DNA of 64,000 bases from Spisula solida (Eukaryota; Mollusca; Bivalvia; Venerida; Mactridae): assembly GCA_947247005.1 (NCBI GenBank), contig OX365962.1, positions 8,343,201-8,407,200 of the forward strand, read 5' to 3'. Positions 12,001-21,497 of the stretch are shown piece by piece; position 1 is the stretch's first letter; each line of letters starts with the position of its first letter. Under the pieces are notes generated by a model. The model saw only the letters and a program-made list of their open reading frames with translations. It did no database searches and was not told the origin of the DNA. The position numbers and the translations under genes are program-made.

Positions 12001-15000
12001 TCCCGTTCCCAAATCTTACATTACATTAGTAACTGCGAAGATTGTACAGATCGGGAACCAGACTAAATGCTCATTTACCATTGGTTAATCACTCCAACGA
12101 CGTGATCACGTGTTCAACAACCGTTGGTGTGAATAATCAAAGAGCTGAATGGAGCGTATATTGAATTAAGAAAAAAAAACACCGATCTATCATTAGAACT
12201 GTGAGATCACGTGGTGTTTAGTGGCAGAATCATTGAAAATAATTACTTGTTACTGATAAAGTTTGAAGGGTGTATAATATATGTTTAAAGGGGTAACGAC
12301 CTTATTGCAATTAAGAAAAATGTCTGATTTAGATAAATTGTCAGTAGTTGTAAAATTTATCGTATTGATTATAGGACTCATGCGGTGACAAAATCGTCAC
12401 AAAACGCTATATTTGCTACTTTGTTTAAAAAGGCACACTCCCAGTACAGTCAAACCAGTAACTTAGATTTTAAATAGAGGATATTACATAAGTGTCTTTT
12501 CATATTGGATTTATTTAACGAGTTGAATAAAATAATAAAATGCGAGGCTCGGTCGAGCATTTTATCGATTTTATTCAACGCGTTGAATAAATTCAATGTG
12601 GAAAGTCACAAATGTAATGTTCTTTTTATCACATGTTAGCATTTTCCCGACCGAAACATAAAATAGCTTCTTATTTTCACTATAAGAAACGCGCAACTTT
12701 GAAGACGTCGCATATACTTAGAATGACGTCCCGCCAAAGCTTTATTACACTAGGGTGTTATCAAAAATAAATAATGGCTTTATTACGCTACCGCGACGTC
12801 AACCATGTGATAAATAATATTTAAAACAGTCCTATTGTATCTTCCACCAAACCATTTGAAATGATCGTTAACCTACTAAGATCAGCAGAGCATCTGTCAA
12901 CAAAACATAATGGGCTTGTTCATTGGTGGTAAAATAGAATAGATTAGAATTTATTTGCATATTCAGTCCTGAAAAAGACTTTTTACAAAGCAACAATAAT
13001 ACAAATTACATAAATAGCATGGTGATATATGACGGGAAAGTATGCGATATGATATTATACCAAATTAGAAAAATCTTTTATATATGTAACCGAGGTATAT
13101 ATGTATGAGACGAATTAAGGCCCGGATTCGGGAGAGACCGTATTTTTTTAGAAAATTTATAGTTTATGTACTGATATTATATGTTAAGCACAACCGCTCT
13201 TATTATCCGAGAGATATGGTATCTACATGAAAATTGTACTTACGGTCAGGTTTTACTACATATAATCGCGTGCTTAGAATTAGAAAGTCGTAAGTACAAA
13301 ATCAATATTTTGAGAAAACAAGAAAACACTGTCTGAAAACTACTCTTTACTTATCGAAAAACAAGCTTTTTAAACTTCAGTTAAGTCAACATGACCACTT
13401 CCAATTTCATGAAAATATGGTCTTATTTTAGGAAGCGCATTGAGATGCAGATTTCAATATGCACGAGTCTTATAAGGTCGTTAGTAGCACTCACGACTTT
13501 CTTACTCTAAGCCAGCGATCTATCAACAAAGAAATATTTGTTCTGTTCCATAGGTGGTTTCTAGGTTTCACTATATTGATATAGAAACATATTGATATGT
13601 TTGTTGTTTGTTTAATTCCTCACTTACATACCACCTCCGTATAAAGACCAATTTTAAAATTAAGAATACGATTTCAAGATATTTTTCACAAGTTCGGCCG
13701 TTTTCTACATAGATATTTATAAATACCGCTGGTATAGTCCGACCAGGATAATGTGATATTTACAAACATGAATCGGTTTGGTCAACTGTGGCAAAATTGG
13801 TTTTACAAATCACTTAAATAAACAGGTAAGGTCAGTATTGTACTTAAAACATCACTGATAATTGGTGCACATAATTGTAATCCATCTTTGTGGACCATAC
13901 CAAATTTGCCCGCCTTTCACATTATCCTGGGTGCACTATAATATGACCATTTGCTGAGGGTTTACGAACATTGCCGAACATTTCCGAAGATAACCGATCA
14001 TTTACGATGACATCCGAATTCTTCAAATTCATCTTCGGGGACAACGTCGCCATGCTAGGACTATTCTTCTTATAGTTTATCAGTAAACTCAGTCCTTAAT
14101 ACTTCATTTCAAACTTGAAAACAAACAAAGAGTGTTGGCATGATATTACTTGTTGAATTAAAATGTAATAGATAATGTCGAAACTTTCAGAATTGAATGA
14201 CTGAACAATTTGTGTATTGAGCGGCGGACGAGCCCAGACGTTAAGTAGAAGTTCAGGGCTTGTTTTCACATAGCATCTGTGAAGACAATTTAAACTCGTT
14301 TATTTTGATCGCTTGTCTTCATAATTACCTTAAGTGAAACCCTTAAACAAGAGATTCAGAATTATCATAAATAGGGTTTGCTTGGCAAACGCTGTTATAG
14401 CATTTACCAGTTTTGTAAGCTCTTCGATTCCTTTTTCTAAAAATCTTGACATACAAGTAGTAAACAACATGTTTAGTATAATTATACTAACTTATTTAAG
14501 GTCGATTGTGACGTTTTTCAGACATATACTAGTCACTCTCAGCAACTTAATTCCTGATGTTATCTCAGAGAAGAGAAGCCAGTTTCCCTTTTATGCTGAA
14601 CGTCTAGCAAGGGAAATTATGATACCATTTTTATTTCGTCTTTGGTATGACGCGGCCTAGGATTTAACAACATGGACGCTCTAGCACTAGGACATCAAGG
14701 AGTCGATCTGCATTTTTACGTCACATTTATCAACATTTGTACTGAATTAACCTCACAAAATGTAAGTCATGGTTATGTAGACATTATAGCGGCAGCCACG
14801 TCCATGCTCAGCAGGTATAGATTGGTGACCAGACAGCGGCCACATTGTCTGTAATCTCCAGCCTCGTATCTAAAACCACCGAACGGCTAATGGCACCAAC
14901 AAGCTCATTGGAAGTAACCTTATCACCGATGTTTGAATGCTTTGTTTATTGTACGGCCACGTGTCTATTGCTTTGTTTGTACGGAAATCTAGGTTCGAGA

Positions 15001-17229
15001 AAAATGATAAATACAATGGTGACTATAGGTTTACAACTTGTAAGTGAACAGGGAATTTTTATGTTACATCTTAAGGTTGCCGTCGAAACATACAAATAAA
15101 TATCAATGTATCAAGTTTGGTTGTAACTTTGTTGTTATCTGTTGTTGGTATGTTTTAAGTTCATCAACATTCTGACATTTTCTCTAGTCATATTATCTAA
15201 AAGTTTGGATACGAGTGTAGTCCTAGAGATTACCGTATACATCGGGGTACTGTTTTATCAAAGCACTTACGAAAATCTTAAACTTATGCTCAGATTTTAA
15301 ATTTCTTATAATGCTTTTACAACCACAAATAGGGGACAATTAGTGGTTGGAGGAGATCATTAACTAAATCACTTTGAACATCCCATATCCCTTTTCCACA
15401 ATTTGTAGCAGTTAAAGAGTCATAAAGAATTCAAATTTGGACGAACATTTACGATTTCCGTAAGTGCTTTGATAAAATAGTACCCAGGTGCTTTTAAAAG
15501 GAAAACGATAATAGAAAACAGGGATGGCAACACTCAGTCACTCATCTTATGCTAAGGTCACATCTGCCCTACGAGCTCCTTACCAGCTCCGTACGAGTTG
15601 ATTTTGGCAAACTCGCCCATACGGACACCGAAGACACGTTCGAGGATCGTACGAATTTTCTTAACTCGTACGAGCATCGTACGGATATCGTTCGAATGCA
15701 TCTCTATAGATATGTAAGAACTGTGTCCAGACGCTACGAACAAACAAAAACCATTAGGAAATCAAAAATTGTGAACTCGTACGAGTTGATAATTTTGTAC
15801 CGATATAGTACGGGCTTTGTGACCGTAGCATTAACCAGTCGAGCATAGAAAACATAAAAAAACATCTCATACCACAATTAATCTATTAATGATACAGTTA
15901 CCTATGATTTTAATCGATGTGATTACAAAAAGGCCTTTAAGTAATGTTTTCAGATTGCCCATATATTATAACTTTAACGATGTACGTAAATATGTCGCTA
16001 CATACATAGAATCGGATCGACTGCCTCTCGTTAGGATGGAGAAAAAATTCGACGATCTTTGGTGAATAATTCGACAAACATTAGCTTTTGTTGACATTTT
16101 GAAATTGTACGAATTCAATATTTATACGAATTAAGAATTTACATATTCGCTGCTTTCGTCTGGGATACAAGTATAATTTTTGTGTTGGGAGATGTGCATT
16201 GCTTGGCGAGGCGTGGTTTTCAACGTTCCCTTCCTTTGATAACGTCATGCGTATTTACGTTGCATGTAACTTTTCACTTGTTTTTCTTAAGTCAGAATCT
16301 CAGATTTAGACTCAAAATTTAGAAAACATAAAGTTGAAAAGAATTTATTATCCATTCGTCTGAAGTAATGCAATTTTGCCTTAAAGTTTATTCTTGTTGT
16401 TTCCTACTGTTCATGTACTGTAAAATTATAAATATTCGCAGTTGATTAATTTTCCTTGATTTCGCGGATGAACTGAATCGCGAAATTAATTCCCCTCGAA
16501 TTATTGACCAAAAAATATCGTAGAAAGAGTTATTTGAATTCACAAAATTAAGAAAACCGTAAATTACAATTTTACCATAATCCGCGAAACTTAATTCCCG
16601 CGAAAATCATAAGTTACGAATTTACAGTATGTTTATTACAACAACATCGTTAGATTTCAAAGAAGATGTAATCAACATGTATAGGTCTCATACGATCCGG
16701 TCTTAACATATTTTAACCAACAAGGGGGCATTTCCCGGGTTGGAACGTCCCCATAGGAAAGAGAGAGGGGGCTGCCGGATCAATTCTAAAGTAACAATTC
16801 GTAAAATATTCAGAAACTAAAGCATGTCTTGGGGTTTTTAGGTATCAACGAGAAATAATGTTAATTTTTCATTTGACCGGGATCGAAACGCAGGTAATTA
16901 TATAACTGATTAACAGTAAAAAAAACTTTTGAATATATAAATTTTACAAATTTCAATTTTTGAATATATGAATTTTACACAATTTTTTTTTTTTACTCCT
17001 AATCAATGATACAGTTACCTGTGGATCGAACGACCGGAAAATGACAATGACACAAACTACTTACAGCAAAGCCTCCGCAGAATAAAGCGTTATCGTCATA
17101 ATTTTTGGGTGTAGGATATCCCAGTCTCCAGGCGCTTGCTCTAGCCACAGGGTCCATCATTCGTCCATGACCAGACGCTTGGTTCACAATCCCGCATAAA
17201 GTTAAAACCACCGCGAGCAACATTTCCAT
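1..17229 (-). CDS. AA15-type lytic polysaccharide monooxygenase with two cysteine-rich C-terminal modules (3' end outside window)
   Basis: Eight exons on the minus strand join in phase with GT-AG borders: 17229-17065, 10720-10607, 9987-9833, 8405-8302, 5503-5262, 4611-4288, 2235-2147 and 65-1 (cut by the window edge), giving 419 codons. The product starts with a signal peptide (residues 1-20) followed at once by His21, the expected N-terminal copper ligand. The second brace histidine is His108 in the motif TANH. Residues 56-93 hold the GMCGVCGDP and DNEAGGKYATGTI blocks typical of AA15. The domain closes with QEEFYGCADVAI (199-210), where F202 or Y203 would be the axial aromatic residue. AA15 enzymes oxidatively cleave chitin or cellulose outside the cell. 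Two Pro/Thr-rich linkers (about 211-260 and 304-368) lead to two six-cysteine modules. A chitin substrate is an inference. Confidence 0.93.
56..190. repeat. Two-copy tandem duplication across the LPMO exon 8 acceptor
   Basis: Copies at about 56-123 and 124-190 (period 68 bp) share the acceptor core, CGCTAG on the minus strand, and the flanking sequence CATGTAATATACATTTTCC. The outer copy has GTTGG where the true exon has GTGG, so it would not encode the same module start. Confidence 0.75.
222..427 (-). mobile_element. tRNA-derived SINE, family 2 (with hairpin tail)
   Basis: On the minus strand the head resembles a tRNA with A-box-like and B-box-like parts, followed by a body containing TTTCAGCAGAAAGC. 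The same body occurs at 18497-18650 and 35480-35580. The distal end (224-302) is a hairpin with roughly 20-base arms, GAGGGTTGCC...GGCAACCCTC. A 72-residue open frame here is a SINE by-product. Confidence 0.6.
620..895. mobile_element. Foldback element with AGAGAATTTGAC ends
   Basis: AGAGAATTTGACAC near 632 is inverted as TCAAATTCTCTG near 880. The body matches a reverse-oriented copy at about 23545-23795, and related fragments occur at 2430-2540 and 2690-2780. No coding capacity is seen, so it is a short non-autonomous element. Confidence 0.6.
1190..1450 (+). repeat. Degenerate repeat of GGCGTGG boxes
   Basis: At least six variants of GGCGTGG(G/T)TT are spread over about 260 bases (near 1200, 1225, 1252, 1279, 1343 and 1381) in LPMO intron 7. 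The motif resembles a CACGCCC/KLF-type site. A decayed minisatellite is the simplest reading. Confidence 0.5.
1655..1840. mobile_element. MITE copy, CTGTAAAATCAT family
   Basis: Matches the element at 34519-34740 over most of its length, including the shared words TTCGAGGGAGTTGAATTTTC and GACCCCAC. The end sequence is TGTAAAATCATTAATTTTCG. The clearer members at 16418-16627 and 40267-40577 are flanked by TA, as in Tc1/mariner-type MITEs. Confidence 0.6.
2147..2235 (-). CDS. LPMO exon 7: first half of six-cysteine module 2
   Basis: Found from module similarity; no long open frame marks it. It reads ...VVDRVECKAVNLWAGNEYLD plus two bases. ECKAVNLWAGN aligns with GCIAIHNWQGD of exon 6. It is bounded by a TTTCACAG acceptor and an AG|GTAAGA donor, in phase with exon 6 (phase 0) and exon 8 (phase 2). 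The intron splits this module just before its WC motif, whereas module 1 is uninterrupted. Confidence 0.82.
2306..2452. mobile_element. PIF/Harbinger-like MITE
   Basis: Ends are GGGGGTATTCAATATTGAT and ATCAATATTGAATACAACC in inverted orientation. The interior includes GGATAAGGACAACCAATCA, shared with the copy at 52770-52905. That copy has a clean 3-bp target duplication, which supports the PIF/Harbinger assignment. Confidence 0.65.
2965..3690 (+). repeat. Minisatellite (51-bp unit) expanded from a dispersed element
   Basis: Around 13 units of about 48-51 bp read GTGCTCGACTGGTTAAGTTG plus a T-rich remainder. Two unit subtypes alternate, one with GTGTAATGTGCTCGAC and one with TTTTCTGTGCACGGC. 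Single copies of the unit lie inside dispersed elements at 30335-30588, 31165-31235 and 38697-40250. The 17-residue repeat in the 161-residue open frame reflects a unit length divisible by three and is not evidence for a protein. It lies in LPMO intron 6. Confidence 0.8.
4050..4220 (-). repeat. Dispersed repeat containing TGTGTGGCTTTG
   Basis: The reverse complement matches about 45940-46145 and 61890-62100, sharing GAGTGAGTATATAG, GTCTGACTCT and TGTGTGGCTTTGAATTGTCT. It lies just downstream of LPMO exon 6. The element class is unknown. Confidence 0.55.
4288..4611 (-). CDS. LPMO exon 6: six-cysteine module 1 and Thr-rich linker
   Basis: Residues 261-303 form a compact module with cysteines at 270, 286, 290, 295, 300 and 302, a WC...NC...GNCP core and a hydrophobic start (EFIGAKTQGCIAI). 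A long Thr/Pro tract (304-368) follows, with runs of ACA/ACC codons that look prone to repeat-length change. The donor is CAG|GTAAATG. The module type is not one I can name. A glycan-binding or disulfide-rich mucin-like role is inferred from position only. Confidence 0.88.
5262..5503 (-). CDS. LPMO exon 5: end of the catalytic domain and first Pro/Thr linker
   Basis: Begins GNSWGVDADTGRGCVGCG and contains EEFYGCADVAI, the closing AA15 strand with the axial aromatic position. From about residue 211 the sequence turns into a low-complexity linker of Thr-Pro-Lys repeats ending QTTPS. The donor is AGT|GTAAGTA. Such linkers usually join secreted carbohydrate-active domains to binding modules. Confidence 0.9.
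5608..5812 (-). mobile_element. tRNA-derived SINE, family 1
   Basis: On the minus strand it starts with a tRNA-like head, CCTAGTGGTAGAGCGTCC, continues through GACGAAATAAAAATG and the body word TGGATAAC, and ends near GACCTTAAATAA. Other copies are at 14494-14705, 21677-21945, 33950-34205, 34345-34412 and 50090-50335. It lies in LPMO intron 4. Confidence 0.7.
6049..7921. mobile_element. 1.87-kb Ginger-like non-autonomous transposon with arrayed 15-mers in its inverted repeats
   Basis: The outer ends are TGTAGCAACGTTAAATGTCG and its inverse, flanked by a 5-bp direct duplication ACGTC (6044-6048 and 7922-7926). Each terminal repeat (about 6049-6245 and 7725-7921) holds nine copies of ACGYTAAATGTCGCA separated by 3-13 bases. 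Further inverted sequence follows inward, including CCCAAAGGGGT, a Phe-rich-looking A/T tract and TTTTTATTTCTACT. The interior (about 6480-7480) has no convincing transposase. TGTNR ends with 4-5-bp duplications are described for Ginger transposons, so the class is an inference. It is inserted in LPMO intron 4. Confidence 0.78.
7996..8164. mobile_element. Small foldback element
   Basis: Arms of about 55 bases are inverted: GAGAGAAGGTTG...CCATGT...CCGCAAC...ATATGACGTTA on the left and its reverse complement on the right, around a short centre. It has no coding content and lies next to LPMO exon 4 in intron 4. Confidence 0.65.
8302..8405 (-). CDS. LPMO exon 4
   Basis: Encodes VMIDSKRVGTWSMDYVLP followed by AGMTCTQCVIQWKYHAG. 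The TCTQC...QW block is the usual AA15 disulfide-bonded strand near the substrate face. Phase fits both neighbours: K145 is split with exon 3 and G180 with exon 5. Confidence 0.92.
8846..9060. mobile_element. Mariner-like MITE (CAGGGTGTT ends)
   Basis: Begins CAGGGTGTTAAAAAAGTTCA and ends TGAACTTTTTAACACCCTG-like (GAACGAACTTTTTAACACCC), an inverted pair of about 28 bases. CAGGGTGT... ends are common in Tc1/mariner elements. TA precedes the left end, but the right flank is AATA, so the duplication is imperfect. Confidence 0.65.
9142..9547 (+). mobile_element. TTAAAGCCCC element, copy 1
   Basis: About 400 bases starting TTAAAGCCCCATCAAGCC and ending AATGAGGCTTTAA, with weak inverted ends. It shares GTAACCTATCTG, GGGAAGCAACTCTT and ACTGGATGATC with copies at 56527-56893 and 59955-60365. 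No coding capacity is seen. Confidence 0.65.
9774..9815 (+). repeat. (GGAC)n microsatellite
   Basis: Ten tandem GGAC units end 16-17 bases from the donor of LPMO exon 3 (the exon's 3' end is 9833). Confidence 0.95.
9833..9987 (-). CDS. LPMO exon 3: second copper histidine
   Basis: Encodes 51 codons plus two bases, with VDLTANHFGWMEYRICPNNN. The histidine of TANH (residue 108) is the second member of the histidine brace. The acceptor is TATTTCAG and the donor AA|GTAAGTA. The exon lies directly between a minisatellite (9991-10180) and a GGAC microsatellite (9774-9815), so little unique intron remains at either splice site. Confidence 0.93.
9991..10180 (+). repeat. Minisatellite of about 21 bp at the LPMO exon 3 acceptor
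   Basis: Units of the form TTTCATCAAGTTTTATGTCG repeat about eight times. The array starts four bases from the exon 3 boundary (9987), so in the sense direction it supplies the branch-point and pyrimidine-tract region of the acceptor. Confidence 0.8.
10316..10562. mobile_element. CGCTGGCTTAG MITE, copy 1 (4-bp target duplication AAAT)
   Basis: Inverted ends of about 30 bases begin CGCTGGCTTAGAATTAGAAG and finish with its reverse complement. Flanks are AAAT (10312-10315 and 10563-10566). Other copies are at 13267-13517, 18053-18252, 23092-23292, 48733-48950 and 55575-55814. It is non-coding, lies in LPMO intron 2, and its autonomous partner is unknown. Confidence 0.85.
10607..10720 (-). CDS. 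LPMO exon 2: AA15 core
   Basis: Encodes 38 residues with CGVCGDPWIGRHDNEAGGKY and TGTIVKTYK, a conserved AA15 stretch with paired cysteines. The acceptor is TTTTTTCAG and the donor AAG|GTACGG. A 247-bp inverted-repeat element (10316-10562) sits 45 bp beyond the donor in the intron. An open frame runs from the exon into that element, but it has no AA15 similarity. Confidence 0.92.
11331..11503. mobile_element. CAGTCAGA mariner-type MITE, copy 1 (TA duplication)
   Basis: Begins CAGTCAGATCTCGATACAAC and ends TTAAACGAGATCTGACTG, flanked by TA on both sides (11329-11330, 11504-11505). Its interior matches 36146-36319 in reverse orientation. Confidence 0.85.
11990..12068. repeat. Short inverted repeat TTAGTCTGGTTCCCG
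   Basis: TTAGTCTGGTTCCCG is followed after about 45 bases by CGGGAACCAGACTAA, about 79 bases in all. It is probably a very small MITE. Confidence 0.6.
12500..12605. repeat. Palindrome with ATTTATTCAAC arms
   Basis: About 50-base arms (CATATTGGATTTATTTAACG... and the inverse ...GTTGAATAAATTCAATGTGG) surround the core GAGGCTCGGTCGAGC. It resembles the palindromic core of the family at 19645-20320 in layout, not in sequence. Confidence 0.6.
13267..13517. mobile_element. CGCTGGCTTAG MITE, copy 2
   Basis: About 250 bases, collinear with 10316-10562. The left end is mutated (CGCGTGCTTAG), and the flanks (TAAT, ATCT) no longer match. It lies in LPMO intron 1. Confidence 0.8.
14494..14705 (-). mobile_element. 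tRNA-derived SINE, family 1, degraded
   Basis: Contains the family 1 words GGTCGATTGTG, CCTGATGTTATC, CCCTTTTATGCTGAACGTC, TTTTTATTTCGTCTTTG and the tRNA head remnant CTCTAGCACTAGG. It lies in LPMO intron 1. The 108-residue open frame over it is not a gene. Confidence 0.65.
15547..15836. mobile_element. CGTACGAG element, copy 1
   Basis: Ends TTATGCTAAGGTCACATC and TGTGACCGTAGCATTAA are inverted. The interior is dense in (C/T)CGTACGA(G/A) words. Related copies are at 26630-26935, 28218-28816 and 43116-44066. Confidence 0.75.
16418..16627. mobile_element. CTGTAAAAT MITE (TA duplication)
   Basis: Begins CTGTAAAATTATAAATATTC and ends CGAATTTACAG, flanked by TA at both ends. It contains TTCGCGG/CCGCGAA inverted words and is related to 40267-40577. 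Confidence 0.75.
17065..17229 (-). CDS. LPMO exon 1: signal peptide and N-terminal copper histidine
   Basis: The ATG at 17229-17227 is preceded by an A-run and has G at +4, a good start context. Residues 1-20 form a short hydrophobic signal peptide ending ...NQASG. The mature protein then begins HGRMMDPVARASAWR, which is how AA15 enzymes start once the N-terminal histidine is exposed. The exon ends GGFA in phase 0 at a GTAAGT donor. A non-coding 5' exon cannot be excluded. Confidence 0.92.
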
Positions 17230-18052
17230 TTTTTTTCGGCAATAAATAAATTAAGAATATTTTTTAAAAATTGTCTATAAAACTTTTCCTAGATACACTA
17301 TACAACAAAACAGCAGATTGTCCGATAGCCTGATGACGCGCAGACTAAATATGTCACTTTTCAATAATTCAGTAAAGTCAAATATTTTTACAAAATCTTG
17401 GTTCAAGAGTCTCAATAATTGATCTCTGTTACCACAAGGCACAACTTTTATCAAAAATGATCATTCAAACCCGAACTCTATCACGTTAACGCACTATATG
17501 GAATGCGATTCTTTCAGCGAATTATGGAATTTCAACAGGTTTTCTACACACAATCTGTGACATACGCTTAATCTGCCTTATTGTGGATATAATCTGGTTA
17601 ATATATACCCCTGTACCCTAACTGGGGCTGATAAGACGTCACATGACTTCATCGAAACACGAGGTTCCCGGAGCGCCATAATTAACCAATCAGAGATAAG
17701 CAAGTGAGCATTCAAGCCGTCTCTCTCCGATTTCGGGACGACATACATACCCTAGCGGTATTTTAAAGATTTTGAACAAGATTTATTCTCCTATTTAAAA
17801 ATAAGCGTAAAAACATGTATAATTAAGCAGCCACAATCATACTTTATGTGATATTCGTTGGGAACTCATTGTTTTGACGGGGTGCGTTAAATACCAATGC
17901 TGGTTAACTATGAGTAATGTTCTTAATATGACATTTGGGGAAATTTCGTAATTTTGATTTCCGATGTTTACAAAAAAAAAATAATGTACTTCCAATGCAG
18001 GAAGACCGATGCCGTTTTTAATGTTAAACATTAATACTCAAATCATTGGGTA

Positions 18053-18252
18053 AGTGCTTCTTACGACCTTATAACACTTATACATATTTATGATCTGCAT
18101 CTCAAGGCGCTCCTTATGAGCCTTATTTCATGAAAATCAGAACAGGTCATATTGACCAAACTGAAGTTGAAAAAAGCTTGTTTTCAGAAATATTTTCTTG
18201 TTTTCTCAACATGGTGATTTTGTGCTTACGACTTTCTCATTCTAAGCCAGCG
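18053..18252 (-). mobile_element. CGCTGGCTTAG MITE, copy 3 (one end lost)
   Basis: The right end TTCTAAGCCAGCG is intact. The left outer end is missing and the copy starts at GTGCTTCTTACGACC. The internal region matches copies 1 and 2. Confidence 0.75.
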
Positions 18253-18257
18253 ATTTA

Positions 18258-18372
18258 GTTTAAACATATTTTATTACACAAACAATGACATACAAATAGA
18301 TCTATAAATACATATATATACATACATGGGTAAAAGGGTCGAGCCACAAGTTCTAAAACTTAGTAACGGCTC
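18258..18372 (-). repeat. Dispersed repeat tail (GGGAGAGCCGT family)
   Basis: The reverse complement GGGAGAGCCGTTACTAAGTT...CTCGACCCTTTTACCC...AATAAAATATGTT matches 29308-29430 and 54532-54655. A shared AATAAAATATGTT end suggests the 3' tail of a retroelement. Confidence 0.6.
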
Positions 18373-18496
18373 TCCCAGCTCTACGCCAGCGATATATCAA
18401 CCAATCACTGTCATGGTGTGATGACGTCACATTAGTGCTGTTACCTTGCGCAACCCTTTTTGGTTGTTGTGAATGTGTTATGTGATAGCCTCCTAG

Positions 18497-18650
18497 TGTG
18501 CCTCCGTAGCTTTAGTGGTTATAGCGCTTGTCGTCTAACCTGGCGGTCCGGTTTCAAACTCGGGTGGACGTACTCATATGCCAGTCATATTTCAGCAGAA
18601 AGCTGACTGGCAAATAAAGGCTATGCTCGGCATTTTTTATTTTTTTAAAA
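18497..18650 (+). mobile_element. tRNA-derived SINE, family 2
   Basis: Head CCTCCGTAGCTTTAGTGGTT with B-box-like GGTTTCAAACTC, then body TTTCAGCAGAAAGCTGACTG. It is the best-preserved tRNA-like head of this family in the window. Confidence 0.65.
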
Positions 18651-19644
18651 GCCCGATGCCGTACCCAGATGACTGATAACTCTATCAGTGAGACGTTTAA
18701 CCCAGTGCAAAAGTTCCAGGACAGTGTGGTCCAGTGTAACGAGTGTCCGAGTATTCTTTATGCCTATGATAAGAACAGTTTAGACTTAAAATTTAAACAA
18801 AGAGTCGTTTGTTTTTATATTTTTTTCATTTTACATGTACAAATACTTTCCTATTGAGAGGCTAAGTTAGTGTAAATCATGCGTGTATTTGTTCTATCTA
18901 AAATAACTTTAGTATTTATTAATTTACTTTAGGTATGCCAGTATTGTGAATGTAAAGCGCGTTTAAGCGTGGAATTTCAGAAATAACATTTTACTCAAGC
19001 ACTGAAAAGCTCGTCTAAATAATTATATAATGCAATTCAAATGCCGGAAGTCAGGAAATGTTTCCGAAAGTTAAATTATTCAATTACGCCGTTGGGTTTT
19101 AAACGATACCAGGCCCCACCCCGATCAGAGCATCCGCGACAAAATACAAACATCCAGGGATACCCCATCAGGATCTGCGCATACCAGTTTTTCCTGGATT
19201 TAACCCAATCGTAAGGACGTTTTACTGATGCATATAATGAACGAAACACAAACACAGATTGAAGTATATAATCATATCATTTTGATTCTTGATACCAAAT
19301 CTTCTTTCATGGAATGTTGTTGACTTCGTCAGCTCTCTGGTATGAGGAACTGATGGTTAGGGGTGTGTTGAGGGGTTTGTACGGGTTTGACCCGGACATC
19401 AGTCATCGAGATATAATTATCATGAATACATGACTACATGTTATTATATTCATCTCGAGATAACGATGCGGTCACGCACTGTGTTACGTATGATTATTAT
19501 TTTATTAGGTGAAATGATTGTTTATTATCCTCGTCAATGGGTGTGCCTGGGCCGAGGGCATCCCAGTACACCTTACAAATTCTGAATCCGTTTGATATTA
19601 TGTATAAGTTTGTGTAAGTATACCAGGTAGTTTATAATATACTT

Positions 19645-20320
19645 AAGAAATGAAATAAAAATCTGTTCGCGTATTTTGTCGGTGAATAAAACACGGGCAG
19701 GAGTTTGGATGCGGAAAAATTAAATCACAAGTGCGTAGCACGAGTGATTTAATTTTCCGCATCCCAACGAGTGCCCGTGTTTTATCCACCGACAAAATAC
19801 AAGAACGTACATAGTTTTTATTTCGATTCTAAATACGATAATATCCCGTACTATTTAACTGCGTGCATTCCATTTTCACCCATTTGACATTTAACATAAT
19901 TCCACGCTGAAATTGAGTGGCTTATAAGCTGGTACAATTACCTCCCCCGTTAACGAAGGAAATAACACATTTTAAACATTGAAACAATTTTAATAACACG
20001 AGTATAGGGTATAAATTTCATGAAACGACAAATATAAATGAATTGATTATCAAAAGTTCTTATGGAACTTAGTTTCAAGAGTATATTGGAGTTTCTAAAA
20101 ATTGATGCATCATAGCTGTAACACTGGATACTCGTGGAACTCGCGACTCGATGAAGTTTTTACTATAAAGTGTACGTTCATTCATTCATAAATATGTCAC
20201 GTGATACGGTGCGTAAATAGTAACAGCCAATTTGATAGGTATGTTTTATTGCGGTAATAATACATGCCCCGGTTTGCTATATGTGTATATGGATTAATCC
20301 GCGGATCGTGTTAGAATAGT
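19645..20320 (+). mobile_element. Palindrome-core element, copy 1
   Basis: About 680 bases from TTAAGAAATGAAATAAAAAT to GATCGTGTTAGAATA. Near the left end is a long palindrome: TTCACCGACAAAATAC, CACGGGC, GGATGCGGAAAAATTAAATC and inverses around GTGCGTAGCAC. Copies are at 20895-21497, 25230-25936 and 37701-38390, with relatives at 48990-49385 and 51960-52092. No open frame of note and no clear terminal inverted repeat. Confidence 0.75.
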
Positions 20321-20894
20321 ATATAGAAGAGCTTGAATGCTAATTAAGTAGTTATAATATTTAGTATACAGAGCCGAAACGTTAGCAATTTTATATATTG
20401 AAAACATGGTGTCACACCAGTGAAAGTACTTTCGGGTGGTAGTATGCTAAAATAGTTTCCTATCAAAACTTTAATTATGTTCTGTTCAGGTACTGTTTGA
20501 CTGTGAAAACTGTGGATTGTTGACCAAAATGTCTGTATATATTTCAAATATGGACTGTCAACAGCTAACAGTCTTAATTGATCTTTTTTGGATTACTACA
20601 CCCTGAATGATGCCTGAAAATGTGTGCGTGCTTCGGCCAAGTCAGCTGTCTGTTGTGTATTGGAAAATAGCATAGTATACCTTTTAGACTTAAAATAGCA
20701 GGAAAACATCACAATTAATCTTCCATCTTCTGAGGACAGTGTATGTTTTCTTTGAAACGGCCACAGTAAATAATTCGGAAAATCAGTGTGACCCAGGGTC
20801 TGACATGAAATTGAGTTATTTTGCATAGAAATGATAGTACAAAATTTAACCGGTGTGACACAACATACTATTTCGTATTAGTATTTCGTATCAT

Positions 20895-21497
20895 TTAAGA
20901 AATAAAAATCTGTTCGCGTATTTTATCGATGAATAAAACACGCGTAGCACGAGTGATTTAATTGTCCGCATCCGAACGAGTGCCCGTGTTTTATTCACCG
21001 ACAAAATACAAGAACAGATTTTTTATTTCCATTCTAAATACGATAACATCCCGTACTATTTAACTGTGCGCATTCCATTTTCACCCATTTGACATTGAAC
21101 ATTATTCCACGCTGAAATTGAGTGGCTTATTAGCTGGTACAATTACACATTTTAAACACTGAAACAATTTTAATAACACGAGTATAGGGTATCTATTTCA
21201 TAAAATGAAAAATATAAATTATTTGATTATCAGAAGTTTTTATGAAACTTAGTTTCGAGAGTATATTGGAGTTTCTAAAAATAAATGCGTCATAGCTGTA
21301 ACACTGGATACTCGTGCAACTTGCCTCGTAAGCGATTTCTACTATAAAGTTTACGTTCATTCATTCATAAATATGTCACGTGATACGGGACGTAAATAGT
21401 CACAGCCAATGTGACAGGCATGTTTTATTGCGGTAATAATACATGCCCTGGTTTGCTCTATGCGTAAATGGATTATTCCGCAGATCGTGTAAGAATG
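20895..21497 (+). mobile_element. Palindrome-core element, copy 2
   Basis: Same order of words as copy 1 from TTAAGAAATAAAAATCTG to GATCGTGTAAGAATG, but the left palindrome arm has an internal deletion. The two copies lie about 570 bases apart in the same orientation. Confidence 0.75.

Larger units (their letters stand above)
10760..17064. other. LPMO intron 1: repeats only
   Basis: This is the 6.3-kb intron between exons 1 and 2. Apart from the listed elements I see AT-rich sequence with scattered short inverted repeats and no segment that extends the AA15 frame. Open frames at 14334-15099 are SINE or random frames. Confidence 0.6.

Noticed and set aside
18669..18857. 62-residue frame MTDNSISETFNPVQKFQ...
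   Set aside because: Composition looks protein-like, but it directly follows a SINE, has no splice partners and no family I recognise.
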